Origin: Lachnospiraceae bacterium | GTDB taxonomy: Bacteria; Bacillota_A; Clostridia; Lachnospirales; Lachnospiraceae | Direction of reading: 5' to 3' | Length of the DNA stretch: 64,000 bases | Assembly (NCBI GenBank): GCA_021770615.1 | Contig: JAETQR010000013.1 | Location: 28,669 to 92,668, forward strand | Shown here: positions 27,087 through 36,252 of the stretch, piece after piece | How the letters are laid out: each line of letters opens with the position of its first letter | How positions within the stretch are numbered: position 1 is the stretch's first letter | Translations under genes and position numbers: made by a program | The notes under the pieces: model-generated | What the model saw: the letters and a program-made list of their open reading frames with translations, nothing else | Told to the model about the DNA's origin: nothing | Database searches by the model: none

Positions 27087-28256
27087 TTATATGACCCGGT
27101 TTGTAGCGGCGATTACGATCGTCAGCGTGATCAGGAACATAACCGCAGTCATAAATACGATATATAAAAGCAGTCTGCCACTGTCTGCCGTACTCTGGAA
27201 CACCGATACAATGCGCTTGTCCGTGACCGGCTGCGAAAAGGCAGCAAGTGCTTTATAGACAACGGTAAAAACCGCCAGTTTCAGGAGCGGCACGATACAT
27301 ATGACACACACCGCTACCAGGCCGCCGACCCCGATCGCGCTCTTTATAAGTACCCCGGTACCGATGACAGTATCTGTCACACTCCCAAAGAGGTTTCCCA
27401 CTCCCGGCATACTGCTCGCTGTCTTAAAGAGTGTAGTCCGTTTCACACTGTCGAGTGCCGGCATGATCAGTCCCTGTATCCCCTGATGCCCGATCATGAC
27501 TGCGAGGATGGCCTTTGTCCCAAACCTCACAAACCCTCTTAAAAGAGCTGCAAGTTTCGTAAATTTCCATTCCGTGAGCGGACCAAGGATACAGATCAGA
27601 AAATATACCTGCACAACCGGCAAAAAGATTTTCACCAATACATTTTCCGCCACCGCAATAGCAGAAAGCGCTGCCTGATAAAACGCCATCGAAGTAGCGC
27701 TCCCGGAACTCCACGTCAGCGCCATCGAAAAAGAGGGGACAAGCACACTCATAAAATGGACGATATCTGCCAGTACCTTAGACGCTACGGAAAACACCGA
27801 AAAAAATCCGCCCACCATGACCGATACCGAAAGAAAATAAATGATCTGAAATCCGGTATCTCCCATCTGTTTTTCATACATACTTGTCGAGAAATTCAGA
27901 AAAACTCCCGACAACACTCCATACAGGATCAGCCTTATAAATATATTTTTATTTTTTTCAAACTGATGGCCCAGATAATTCGTGATATAACCTCCAATCC
28001 CCTTCAGGGACAGCTCACCTTCTCCCTTCATGACATTATCCACATAATCCTGTATCGAAAAATCAATTTCCTCTTCCTTCATCTCCTGCAAAACCTCCTC
28101 CACCTCTTCCAGCGGAATGCTGTCATAGATGGTCCGGAATGTATCTGAATCCCTGATACTCTCTGCCTTTGCCGTGGCCCCCAAAAATCCGGCACTCCAA
28201 AAACAGACGATGCAAACAACCACTCTCAAAAACCAGATTAAATGAAAATCCGCCAT
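27087..28256 (-). CDS. spoIIIAE: Stage III sporulation protein AE
   Basis: The protein has 389 residues. A signal-like N-terminus is followed by a charged segment (EEVEEVLQEMKEEEIDFSIQ), then seven or eight membrane helices with KIFLPVVQVYFLICILGP and GHQGIQGLIMPALDSVKRTT. It is the polytopic component of the SpoIIIA channel. A ribosome site AAGGA lies about 12 bases upstream, longer than usual. Confidence 0.94.
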   Translation of the reverse strand: MADFHLIWFLRVVVCIVCFWSAGFLGATAKAESIRDSDTFRTIYDSIPLEEVEEVLQEMKEEEIDFSIQDYVDNVMKGEGELSLKGIGGYITNYLGHQFEKNKNIFIRLILYGVLSGVFLNFSTSMYEKQMGDTGFQIIYFLSVSVMVGGFFSVFSVASKVLADIVHFMSVLVPSFSMALTWSSGSATSMAFYQAALSAIAVAENVLVKIFLPVVQVYFLICILGPLTEWKFTKLAALLRGFVRFGTKAILAVMIGHQGIQGLIMPALDSVKRTTLFKTASSMPGVGNLFGSVTDTVIGTGVLIKSAIGVGGLVAVCVICIVPLLKLAVFTVVYKALAAFSQPVTDKRIVSVFQSTADSGRLLLYIVFMTAVMFLITLTIVIAATNRVI

Positions 28257-28283
28257 AATATTCTCATTCCTTCACACTTTCTT

Positions 28284-28664
28284 TTATGGTAAAAGCTCTC
28301 CGATCGTCTCCAGAAGCGATTTTAGAACCGGGAGACTTACTACGATCATACTTATTCTTCCAAAAAAATCCACTTGTCCGGCAATAGCGCTCTGTCCGGC
28401 ATCCTTGCATACCGACGCCGTAAATTCTGACAAATAAGCGATTCCTATCATCTTAAAGATGATCTTTATATACGTTTCGCTGATTCCCGTATATTCCGTC
28501 AGCCTGTGAAACATGTCCACAACATATTCAAACTTGCTGATACCAAAAAAGAATATGATGATCCCTGAAACGATCGTGATCCATATACTGATATCCCTTC
28601 TCATTCCACCGACAACGATGGCAAGCGTCATACCCGCAATGGCAACCAGTGCAATTTTCCCCAT
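28284..28664 (-). CDS. spoIIIAD: Stage III sporulation protein AD
   Basis: The protein has 126 residues with four predicted membrane segments. GMRRDISIWITIVSGIIIFF and FKMIGIAYLSEFTASVCKDAG are typical. It belongs to the same small-membrane-protein family as SpoIIIAC and is encoded in the conserved order AC-AD-AE. Confidence 0.94.
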   Translation of the reverse strand: MGKIALVAIAGMTLAIVVGGMRRDISIWITIVSGIIIFFFGISKFEYVVDMFHRLTEYTGISETYIKIIFKMIGIAYLSEFTASVCKDAGQSAIAGQVDFFGRISMIVVSLPVLKSLLETIGELLP

Positions 28665-28691
28665 ATTTCCCTCCGTTCACACATGCCTTTT

Positions 28692-28886
28692 CTATAGCGA
28701 AAATAAGTTTTCTATCGTTTCAAACAGCTCTGCGATGTACGGAATCACCCAGAAAAGTACCAGGATCAACCCGGCAAGACTTGTTAAAAAAGCCTGCTCC
28801 TCCCGTCCCGACTGCTTCAGGATCTGATTAAGCATCGTCACGAGTATCCCCACTAATGCAATTTTAAAAATTATTGTTATCTCCAC
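28692..28886 (-). CDS. spoIIIAC: Stage III sporulation protein AC
   Basis: The protein has 64 residues with a GTG start at 28886 preceded by AAAGGA. Two membrane helices flank LNQILKQSGREEQAFLTSLAG, the family signature. Small component of the channel base. Confidence 0.93.
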   Translation of the reverse strand: MEITIIFKIALVGILVTMLNQILKQSGREEQAFLTSLAGLILVLFWVIPYIAELFETIENLFSL

Positions 28887-28921
28887 AGCAAATCCTTTCC
28901 GGAAAGTTACGGATCATTTTA

Positions 28922-29440
28922 TTACACCAGTATGATCACCATCAGTAACCCTCCCATGACACCGCATACATAATAGAGCCGGAGCCTGTTACTCTTTTCC
29001 TTCTGTCTTTTCTCGATGATAAATTCCCATTTATCAAGGAAATAGTCGATTGCTTTTTCCTGAGCCTGCCGGTCAAGGCATCCAAGCTGACTCCCCATCC
29101 CAGCCAGTTCCTCTCTCGCTTCCCTCTCGAGTATCTCTGCCGACACATCTTCCAAAAGACACCGTTCCCATACTTCTTTAAAATCCAGTCCCTTCTTTTC
29201 GTCGAGGCTTCCCGAGACATGACGCAAAAAACTGCCAAGAGGCCCCTTTACCTTATATGCGGCTGCCTCCAATGTCTCCGGCATCGGCGTATTCCGGTAA
29301 CGCACCTCACCCTGTATGTATAAAAATACCTTCTTTATTTCATTCAGATTGCGAAACCGGTTCACATACTGACAACTTTTATACATACCGAGAGCTGTCG
29401 TACCACATAAGACAATGATGATCCCAACCAGCTTAATCAT
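28922..29440 (-). CDS. spoIIIAB: Stage III sporulation protein AB
   Basis: The protein has 172 residues. An N-terminal helix is followed by a mostly helical domain with FRNLNEIKKVFLYIQGEVRYRNTPMPETLE, and a C-terminal membrane helix (about 154-171). It resembles the type II secretion protein GspF fold. The start overlaps the spoIIIAA stop by 8 bp. Confidence 0.94.
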   Translation of the reverse strand: MIKLVGIIIVLCGTTALGMYKSCQYVNRFRNLNEIKKVFLYIQGEVRYRNTPMPETLEAAAYKVKGPLGSFLRHVSGSLDEKKGLDFKEVWERCLLEDVSAEILEREAREELAGMGSQLGCLDRQAQEKAIDYFLDKWEFIIEKRQKEKSNRLRLYYVCGVMGGLLMVIILV

Positions 29441-30344
29441 AGATCAGACTCCTCCCCTCCCCGTCGCACACATCACGGATCATTCCCGGCCCGGATGAAT
29501 TTTCGAGGATAATACAGCGTTCAAACATGCCGTCTCTGACCATTTCCCCCAGTTCCGGCTTCTCCAGTATTTCCTGAAAATCTCTTCCGTGAACCGTGGC
29601 GATAAGCGCACATCCACAGTTCATCACATAACGAAGCGCCTGCACGTCCCCTTTTCCCCCGATTTCATCCACCACGATCACTTCCGGAGAAAGAGAGCGC
29701 ACTGCCATCATCATCCCCTCAGACTTCGGGCACCCGTCAAGTACATCGGTCCGGCTGCCGAGATCGTTCTGGGGCATGCCCCGGTAGCATCCGGCGATTT
29801 CACTTCTCTCATCGACTACCGTTACATTTTTTCCCTCCTCCTGATCCCGGCCTCCCGACACGATACGGACGATATCCCTTAATAGTGTCGTCTTTCCACA
29901 CCCGGGCGGGGATACGATCAGGGTATTATACACCCGCCTGCTTTTCCGGATATAATTTATGACCTTTTCTGCACACCCGATGATCTCACGGGACACCCGG
30001 ACATTGATAAAAGAAATATTCCGTATATTCCGGATCCGTCCATCCTCCACGACCACCTGCCCTGCCATTCCTACCCTGTGCCCCCCCGGAATGGTAATAA
30101 ATCCCTGTGAAATTTCTTCTTCAAACGCATACAGGGAATATCCGCTTATGTACTCTAACATCTCTTTTAATTGTGACCTGTCCACTTTTTCCCTGCCAAG
30201 AACATGTCTTTTCCGATCCAACACCTCCACCGGCTGGCCGATCCGGAAGCGGATTTCCCGCAACTTGTCCAGTTCCACTTCCACCCGGTTAAAATTTTTC
30301 CGGTATTTTGCAGGCAGGATATCTCTGATCTCCGAATACTCCAT
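29433..30344 (-). CDS. spoIIIAA: Stage III sporulation protein AA (AAA ATPase)
   Basis: The protein has 303 residues. Walker A is VSPPGCGKTTLLRDIVR, Walker B is VIVVDEIGGKGDVQAL, and IATVHGRDFQEI is also present. It is the ATPase of the mother-cell channel, related to type II/IV secretion ATPases. ATG at 30344 has GAGGAG seven bases upstream. It is the first gene of the operon and follows a sigma-E-type promoter. Confidence 0.96.
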   Translation of the reverse strand: MEYSEIRDILPAKYRKNFNRVEVELDKLREIRFRIGQPVEVLDRKRHVLGREKVDRSQLKEMLEYISGYSLYAFEEEISQGFITIPGGHRVGMAGQVVVEDGRIRNIRNISFINVRVSREIIGCAEKVINYIRKSRRVYNTLIVSPPGCGKTTLLRDIVRIVSGGRDQEEGKNVTVVDERSEIAGCYRGMPQNDLGSRTDVLDGCPKSEGMMMAVRSLSPEVIVVDEIGGKGDVQALRYVMNCGCALIATVHGRDFQEILEKPELGEMVRDGMFERCIILENSSGPGMIRDVCDGEGRSLIYD

Positions 30345-30398
30345 GTCCAGTCTCCTCTCTTTGCCCCTCTGCTATTATCAAAGGATGCCTGTACTAAC

Positions 30399-30427
30399 TT
30401 TATATGCCCGCAATTTTTTCAATATGC
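30399..30427 (-). promoter_or_regulatory. Sigma-E-type promoter of the spoIIIA operon
   Basis: On the minus strand GCATATT (30427-30421) is followed after 14 bases by CATATAAA (30406-30399). This agrees with the sigma-E consensus (about GHATATT, 14-15, CATACAHT), and spoIIIA is a known sigma-E operon in Bacillus. The -10 box is 55 bases before the spoIIIAA ATG. Confidence 0.75.
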
Positions 30428-30456
30428 TTGAAAGCTGTAAAAAAATATGATACTGT
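30428..30456 (+). promoter_or_regulatory. Possible sigma-A promoter of aroE
   Basis: TTGAAA (30428-30433) and TACTGT (30451-30456) are 17 bp apart, divergent from and directly next to the spoIIIA promoter. The -10 box is only a moderate match. Confidence 0.4.
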
Positions 30457-30512
30457 GTTAATGAACGAAGCGGTATTATCTTACCGACCGCACACAGAAA
30501 GGATGTACAACT

Positions 30513-31274
30513 ATGGATTACGGATTAATTGGAGAAAAGCTTGGACACAGTCTGTCCAAACCGATACACGAGAGCCTTGCAGACTATACATACGATATCC
30601 ACCCACTGACGAAAGAAGAATTTAAAACTTTCATGAAGGAAAAAGCATTCAGGGCGATCAATGTCACGATCCCTTACAAAAAAGATGTCATTCCTTATCT
30701 TGATTCCATGGATGATAACGCAAAAGCGATCGGCGCTGTCAATACGATCGTAAACACAGATGGAAAACTCCGCGGTTACAATACTGACTTTTCCGGTTTT
30801 GATTATATGGTGATCCGGCACGGAGTAGAACTAAAAGATAAAAAAGTGATCGTCCTCGGAAACGGAGGAGCCGCACAGGCAATCAAGGCGGTCGTGAAAA
30901 AACATCATGCCAGAGAAATGATCGTGGTAGACGTCGTAGACGATGGGGAATCCATCACATATGAGGAATGCTTTGAAAAACACACCGATGCTGACGTGAT
31001 CATCAATACAAGCCCGATCGGCATGTACCCGAAGACAGAGGCAAGTCCGGTCGACCTGAGCCGCTTCCCTGCCTGTAAGGCGGTTATGGACGTCGTCTAT
31101 AACCCACTCACGACGAAACTCGTCGCACAGGCGAGGGAGCTTGGCATGATCGGTGTAAATGGTCTGGAAATGCTTGTCGCTCAGGCAAAATACGCTGTCG
31201 AGATCTTTCTGGATACAAAGATCGACGAGGACAGGATCCAGGAGATTTATGAGAAAATGAAAGGGGAATTTTGA
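30513..31274 (+). CDS. aroE: Shikimate dehydrogenase
   Basis: The protein has 253 residues with ATG at 30513 and AAAGGA upstream. The shikimate-binding SLSKP motif is at residues 13-17. Catalytic Lys56 is in NVTIPYK, Asn77 in GAVNT and Asp92 in NTDFSGF. The NADP Rossmann loop is VLGNGGAAQA. It reduces 3-dehydroshikimate in aromatic amino acid synthesis. It is slightly shorter than many AroE proteins (270-290). It stands alone, divergent from spoIIIA, and ends at a strong hairpin terminator. Confidence 0.95.
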   Translation: MDYGLIGEKLGHSLSKPIHESLADYTYDIHPLTKEEFKTFMKEKAFRAINVTIPYKKDVIPYLDSMDDNAKAIGAVNTIVNTDGKLRGYNTDFSGFDYMVIRHGVELKDKKVIVLGNGGAAQAIKAVVKKHHAREMIVVDVVDDGESITYEECFEKHTDADVIINTSPIGMYPKTEASPVDLSRFPACKAVMDVVYNPLTTKLVAQARELGMIGVNGLEMLVAQAKYAVEIFLDTKIDEDRIQEIYEKMKGEF

Positions 31275-31304
31275 TTCTCTGAACAGATTCTCCTTAACCC
31301 ATCC

Positions 31305-31388
31305 AAAAACACAGGTATCAAAATCGTTCAAAACAGACGCAAGCAAGCTTGCTGAAAGTTTTTCACCGATTTTGATACCTGTGTTTTT
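31305..31388. terminator. 22-bp perfect stem terminator after aroE
   Basis: The arms 31305-31326 and 31367-31388 are exact complements ending in a T-run. The 40-base loop contains the palindrome AGCAAGCTTGCT. With A-runs on the other side it may also stop minus-strand transcripts, although metY ends about 105 bp away. Confidence 0.85.
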
Positions 31389-31494
31389 TGCTCTTCTGGC
31401 TGTGTAGAATCTGTTACAGAATGCTACTCATCTTGTTTTTTGTGCATATTGCCAACACATTAAAAAATAAGGGGCTTTTGACACTCTAACCAAT

Positions 31495-32802
31495 TTAGAA
31501 AATCACTTGAAAAGCTTCCTCAAGATCTTCTATGATATCGTCTACGTTTTCTGTGCCGATCGAGAGGCGGATGGTATTCGGGCGGATCCCCTGCTCCAAA
31601 AGTTCTGCTTCATTAAGCTGGGAATGAGTCGTTGAGGCCGGATGGATCACAAGGGATTTTACATCTGCCACATTGGCAAGAAGCGAAAACAACTCGAGAT
31701 TGTCAATAAATTTTTTTGCCTGCTCCGCATCGCCTTTGATCTCAAATGTAAAGATTGAGCCTCCACCGTTCGGAAAATATTTTTTATAGAGCGCCTGCTG
31801 GGAAGCATCCCCGGTGACAGACGGATGATTTACTTTTTCCACCTGTGGGTGAGCCGCCAGGTATTTAACAACTTTCAATGCATTTTCTACGTGCCGTTCT
31901 ACCCGCAGCGACAATGTCTCAAGCCCCTGAAGGAATAGAAAGGCATGGAATGGGGACAACGTGGCGCCGGTATCGCGTAACAGGATGGCACGGATCTTTG
32001 TCACAAACGCTGCCGGGCCTACGGCTTTCGTAAAACTGATGCCATGATAGCTTGGATTCGGCTCTGTCAGAGACGCAAATTTTCCGCTCGCTTCCCAATC
32101 AAATTTGCCGCTATCTACGATCACTCCACCGATCGCTGTCCCATGTCCACCGATAAATTTTGTCGCAGAGTGAACGACGATATCTGCACCGTATTCGATC
32201 GGACGCACCAGATATGGCGTGGCAAAAGTATTATCAATAACGAGCGGAATCTTATTCTCATGGGCGATCCCCGCTAACTTTTCAATATCTACAACATCTG
32301 AATTTGGATTCCCAAGTGTCTCGATAAACACTGCCTTTGTATTTTCTTTGATAGCGCCTCTTATTTCTTCTTCATCAAACGGATCGACAAATGTCGTTGT
32401 GATCCCATAATCTGTCAGCGTATGTGCGAGAAGGTTATAGGTACCACCATATATGTTTTTCGCAGCTACGATATGATCTCCTGCATGCGCAAGATTCTGT
32501 ATCGTATATGAGATCGCCGCCGCACCGGAAGCCACCGCCAGGGCTGCCACGCCGCCCTCCAGGGCTGCAATCCTCTGCTCAAATACATCCTGTGTCGGAT
32601 TCGTCAGTCTTCCATAGATATTACCTGCATCGCTGAGGCCGAATCTTGCCGCTGCGTGTTCGCTATCGCGAAATACATAAGAGGAGGATGCATAGATTGG
32701 AACCGCCCTCGCATCTGTCGCCGGATCCGGCTGCTCCTGTCCCACATGTAACTGTAACGTTTCAAATTTTAAATTTCTTTCTGTATATTTCTTTTTACTC
32801 AT
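31495..32802 (-). CDS. metY: O-acetylhomoserine sulfhydrylase (Cys/Met metabolism PLP enzyme)
   Basis: The protein has 435 residues. The PLP lysine is Lys215 in HSATKFIGGHG, with Asp190 in VIDNTFATP. GRLTNPTQDVFEQRIAALEGG and the length of about 430 favour the O-acetylhomoserine aminocarboxypropyltransferase branch over shorter cystathionine enzymes. It makes homocysteine from O-acetylhomoserine and sulfide. A LysR regulator is the next gene upstream on the same strand, a frequent arrangement for sulfur metabolism genes. No SAM riboswitch or T-box was found in the 164-bp leader. Confidence 0.93.
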   Translation of the reverse strand: MSKKKYTERNLKFETLQLHVGQEQPDPATDARAVPIYASSSYVFRDSEHAAARFGLSDAGNIYGRLTNPTQDVFEQRIAALEGGVAALAVASGAAAISYTIQNLAHAGDHIVAAKNIYGGTYNLLAHTLTDYGITTTFVDPFDEEEIRGAIKENTKAVFIETLGNPNSDVVDIEKLAGIAHENKIPLVIDNTFATPYLVRPIEYGADIVVHSATKFIGGHGTAIGGVIVDSGKFDWEASGKFASLTEPNPSYHGISFTKAVGPAAFVTKIRAILLRDTGATLSPFHAFLFLQGLETLSLRVERHVENALKVVKYLAAHPQVEKVNHPSVTGDASQQALYKKYFPNGGGSIFTFEIKGDAEQAKKFIDNLELFSLLANVADVKSLVIHPASTTHSQLNEAELLEQGIRPNTIRLSIGTENVDDIIEDLEEAFQVIF

Positions 32803-32893
32803 AATGATTACCTCTTTTCTTTTTACTATTTCCTACCTGATTACAAGGATATGGTATCACACCGTATCTCTTCTGTCCAATACGACATACAAA

Positions 32894-32926
32894 GAGCCAG
32901 CTATAGTTTATTGCTATAACCAGCTC
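32894..32926 (-). terminator. Imperfect hairpin between lysR-type gene and metY
   Basis: GAGCTGGTTATAG and CTATAGCTGGCTC (minus strand) pair with G-U wobbles, followed by TTTGT. It could be the terminator of the upstream regulator gene. The core CTATA-N-TATAG could instead be a LysR-type binding site for metY. Confidence 0.4.
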
Positions 32927-32966
32927 TCCGCCCGGCGATACTGTCTGAAAACCATTCACTTTATAT

Positions 32967-33878
32967 CTATCTTAATCCCTTATCTTTAAATTTTGCAATC
33001 TCCTCCAGATACTTTTTACCAAGCGGACTGACCGCCACGCCTTTGCGCACCAGATACCCAATCGTCATGATCTCATCCGACTTAAGCCTCACCGCACAGT
33101 AATCCGATCCGTTTAGTTCCTCACACAAAATCCCGGAACAGAGCGTGTAACCATTCAGACCCACCATCAGATTCAGCATCGTAGCCCTGTCATTTGCCTT
33201 TATGAGCTGCTTATACTCATACGTACTCAAAACCTCTTCCGCAAAATAAAACGAATTGTAATTTCCCTGTTCAAAAGACAGGCACGGATAATCCGCCAGC
33301 TCCTCTAAAGAAATCTCTTCCCGGTCAGAGAGCGGATGCCCTTTCCACATATACACATAGATCCCGCACTTTAAAATTTCATGAAACTCCAGGCCATATT
33401 CACGAAACAGCTTCGTCAATACGTGCCGGTTAAAATCATTCAAAAATAAAATGCCAATCTCACTTTTAAAATCCCTGACGTCTTCAATGACCTCATAAGT
33501 CTTGGTCTCATGCACCGCAAATTCATACTCTTCCATCCCAAACTGTTTCACCATCTCTACAAAAGCATTTACCGCAAAGGAATAGTGCTGCATGGAAACA
33601 CTGAATTTCTTTTTTATGGACTGCTTGTCCACATATTTTGATTCAAGAAGCTTATACTGCTCGACCACCTGTCTCGCATAGCCGACAAATTCTTCTCCCT
33701 CCGGCGTCAGGGAAATGCCACGGTTCGTCCGCCGGAATATCTCGATCCCGGCCTCTATCTCAAGTTCCCGGATGGCCGCTGAGAGGCTTGGTTGTGAAAT
33801 AAACAGCTTTTTAGCCGCCTCATTCATCGAACTGGAATTTGCGACCTCGATGACATATTTTAACTGCGTCAGCGTCAT
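32967..33878 (-). CDS. LysR-family transcriptional regulator
   Basis: The protein has 303 residues. The N-terminal HTH (LTQLKYVIEVANSSSMNEAAKKLFISQPSLSAAIRELE) is followed by an effector domain with EFAVHETKTYEVIEDV and GIYVYMWKGHPLSDREEISLEEL. It most resembles CysB/CysL-type regulators acting on sulfur genes, and metY lies 164 bp downstream. Its ATG overlaps the stop of the BlaR1-like gene by 4 bp, so it may be co-transcribed with that gene. Confidence 0.9.
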   Translation of the reverse strand: MTLTQLKYVIEVANSSSMNEAAKKLFISQPSLSAAIRELEIEAGIEIFRRTNRGISLTPEGEEFVGYARQVVEQYKLLESKYVDKQSIKKKFSVSMQHYSFAVNAFVEMVKQFGMEEYEFAVHETKTYEVIEDVRDFKSEIGILFLNDFNRHVLTKLFREYGLEFHEILKCGIYVYMWKGHPLSDREEISLEELADYPCLSFEQGNYNSFYFAEEVLSTYEYKQLIKANDRATMLNLMVGLNGYTLCSGILCEELNGSDYCAVRLKSDEIMTIGYLVRKGVAVSPLGKKYLEEIAKFKDKGLR

Positions 33879-36118
33879 AACCCCTTTTCACCTCTTTGCT
33901 GTTTCTGATAATAACAAAGCAGGTCAAATGTATCCCTAAACTTACCGTTTTTTCGAAACATCATATAATTTCCATCATTTCCTTTGTAAATATCCCCTAC
34001 AAAATGATACATTCTCTCAGAAAGATAATATGTATTTTTCGCATCTCCATCCAAAATCTTTGTATATCCCTTCTCGCCATATTCCGTCTCAAAAATCCCT
34101 TTCGACGTCGCCATCAAAATCGTATTTCCCTTTACACCGACTACGTAATTCTGCCCGTCTGTTTGCTCTGTCGGTCTCTGAAAACCTACTCCTGTATCCA
34201 GCGAATATTCTTCTTTACCGCTATCCAGGTCACAGACGACAATTTCTACCTTTCCTGTCTGTTGGTTGTTCCTTTCATAAATCAGAAAATCATCGCCGGC
34301 TTTCGGATACGACACTACTCCTCCCGTCAAGTCCCTTCCCACCAGTTTTTCTCCTGTATTACCATTATAAATGTCATAATGCACGGTCATAAAAGTTCCA
34401 TCTTTCAGGCCGGTCATATAATTGTGCAGGATACTACCATCCCCCAAAACCTGAAAATTTTCCATTATACATGCAAAACCACCATCTCGTTCGATCGGGA
34501 TCTGAATGGTATCAACCGTCCCCTCTTTCTCATCGATCTTCAAAAGAATATAATAGTCTGTTTCGTATCCTCCTGTTGTTTCATATTTTCCCACTCCATC
34601 AATTTCTGTTCCTGCGCCAGAAGCAGGCATACCGGACCCTTCTACTGCCTCTTCTACTGCCTCACTGCTCCGAATATCATCCTCCTCTGTAACATCAGCT
34701 ATATTGATATAAAGACATCCGTCATCCGAATAGAAAACTCCTCCAACCTGTACCGATTTCCCCTCATACATTTTCTCGATTTGATCCACCCATGATACTT
34801 CTTCTTTCTGCCATCCCTCACCAGACCACACGTATTTACAGATTATTCCTTTCTTGTCATTTTTCTCATCCTCATAATCACACGCAAATATCGTGATATC
34901 TCCCTTGTAATCCAATACCGGATTTGCTGACATTGACGGCAGGCTATACCCGGCCATATCCGGTATGATCTCCGTTTCCGGAAAAAAGGACTGCTCTTTA
35001 TATGTATATATCCCCTTATCCCCTGTCCGGATATCTGAAACCGGCGCATCTCCCGGCGTAGAAGCGATCGAACAGCTGCATAAAACAACAGCGATCATAA
35101 GTATCGCAGATGTCAGCACCGTGGGTTTTCTATATTTCATAACGCTCAGGATCCGGTCCTTCACCACACCTACGCTAAAGGCAGTATTCTGATTCAGTAC
35201 TCCTCTCTTCCCGGTAGCCAGGGATACAAGAAGATACGAATATTGCACCCGGGCCTCCTCACCCAGTTCCCGGATCACTGCCTCATCACAGGATACCTCC
35301 ATATCCTTTATCATAAAATGATAGGCAATCCACATAAACGGATTGAACCAATACACGCAAACAAGCACAAACATGACCGGTTTTATAATATAATCCCGTC
35401 TTTTTATATGCTTTCTCTCATGGCACAAAATATATTGCCGGTCCGATTCTGCTATCTTTTCGGAAATATAGATCCGGGGAGAAAAGAGTCCCTGAACAAA
35501 AGAATTATCTACTAACGGATGAGTATAAACATTGTTATATAGCCATTTGGCATCCGAAAATCTCCTGTAATTCCTCGCCATGGATACGATCATAAAAACA
35601 AGAAATCCAAAGACACCTCCTCCCCATATCACAAGCAGCCATACATCCATTCCCATTTTCTCAGAAAAAGGCTTCCCTGCATCAGTCTGTACCACCTTCG
35701 CCAAGTTTGTCTTTGCCGTAGAAACCGTTTCCTGAGACACCGTACTCTGCTTATCATACGTTTTCCGGGCAGGAATATGCGCTGTCTCTGAAGTACCAGC
35801 CGTTGCCTCATTCTCCGGAACCACGAACCGGGAAGCGATCCTCTCGATCTTTATGTTCTGGTTCGTCTGGGAAACCGTACTCCCAAGCTGCTCCGGCATC
35901 ACATCGTAAATCCCCCCGATGGATACGGGACAGAGAATCCTCACTGCTATCATAAGCCATAAAATGTACATCCCCTTGCGTGGCATTTTCTTCATAAACG
36001 GCCGGATGAGTAAAAGAAATACAACGATCACCGAAACCGTTACACTTGTATCAAAAAGATACCTCAGCACCCCATTTGCCGAAATACCCTGGATCACATC
36101 CCCGAATATCTTTTGCAT
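33875..36118 (-). CDS. BlaR1/MecR1-like M56 sensor metallopeptidase with large extracytoplasmic sensor
   Basis: The protein is about 747 residues from ATG 36118, which has GAGGGGG six bases upstream. The N-terminal part has membrane helices flanking a zinc peptidase site: His233-Glu-x-x-His237 in CHERKHIKRRD, and Glu279 in SCDEAVI. A helix ending in a CSC stretch (about 350) leads to an extracellular region of roughly 390 residues rich in beta strands, in place of the penicillin-binding sensor of true BlaR1. The usual partner repressor BlaI is not adjacent. A BlaI/CopY-like palindrome lies in its promoter. The sensed signal is unknown. Confidence 0.85.
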   Translation of the reverse strand: MQKIFGDVIQGISANGVLRYLFDTSVTVSVIVVFLLLIRPFMKKMPRKGMYILWLMIAVRILCPVSIGGIYDVMPEQLGSTVSQTNQNIKIERIASRFVVPENEATAGTSETAHIPARKTYDKQSTVSQETVSTAKTNLAKVVQTDAGKPFSEKMGMDVWLLVIWGGGVFGFLVFMIVSMARNYRRFSDAKWLYNNVYTHPLVDNSFVQGLFSPRIYISEKIAESDRQYILCHERKHIKRRDYIIKPVMFVLVCVYWFNPFMWIAYHFMIKDMEVSCDEAVIRELGEEARVQYSYLLVSLATGKRGVLNQNTAFSVGVVKDRILSVMKYRKPTVLTSAILMIAVVLCSCSIASTPGDAPVSDIRTGDKGIYTYKEQSFFPETEIIPDMAGYSLPSMSANPVLDYKGDITIFACDYEDEKNDKKGIICKYVWSGEGWQKEEVSWVDQIEKMYEGKSVQVGGVFYSDDGCLYINIADVTEEDDIRSSEAVEEAVEGSGMPASGAGTEIDGVGKYETTGGYETDYYILLKIDEKEGTVDTIQIPIERDGGFACIMENFQVLGDGSILHNYMTGLKDGTFMTVHYDIYNGNTGEKLVGRDLTGGVVSYPKAGDDFLIYERNNQQTGKVEIVVCDLDSGKEEYSLDTGVGFQRPTEQTDGQNYVVGVKGNTILMATSKGIFETEYGEKGYTKILDGDAKNTYYLSERMYHFVGDIYKGNDGNYMMFRKNGKFRDTFDLLCYYQKQQRGEKGL

Positions 36119-36170
36119 AACTGTCCCCCTCACTTTCCCCAAAGTGATCTATCGTATATAGATTATATTA

Positions 36171-36199
36171 AGTCTACCATTTATAGACCACCCTGTCAA
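36171..36199 (-). promoter_or_regulatory. Promoter of BlaR1-like gene with palindromic operator
   Basis: TTGACA (36199-36194) and TAGACT (36176-36171) are 17 bp apart on the minus strand. GTCTA-N7-TAGAC (36172-36188) lies in the spacer and overlaps the -10. It resembles the BlaI/MecI/CopY operator family (core TACA-N2-TGTA) but is not identical. Confidence 0.6.
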
Positions 36200-36252
36200 G
36201 GTATATTTAGGATTGTTTCAGAAAATTGAACCGGCTCAATGGTGCTGTTGGG

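Noticed and set aside
30404..30625. Plus-strand frame overlapping the start of aroE
   Set aside because: It covers the spoIIIA/aroE promoter area, and aroE in another frame is unambiguous.
32803..32966. SAM riboswitch or T-box before metY
   Set aside because: The leader is short and shows no T-box sequence or SAM aptamer core, only an imperfect hairpin.
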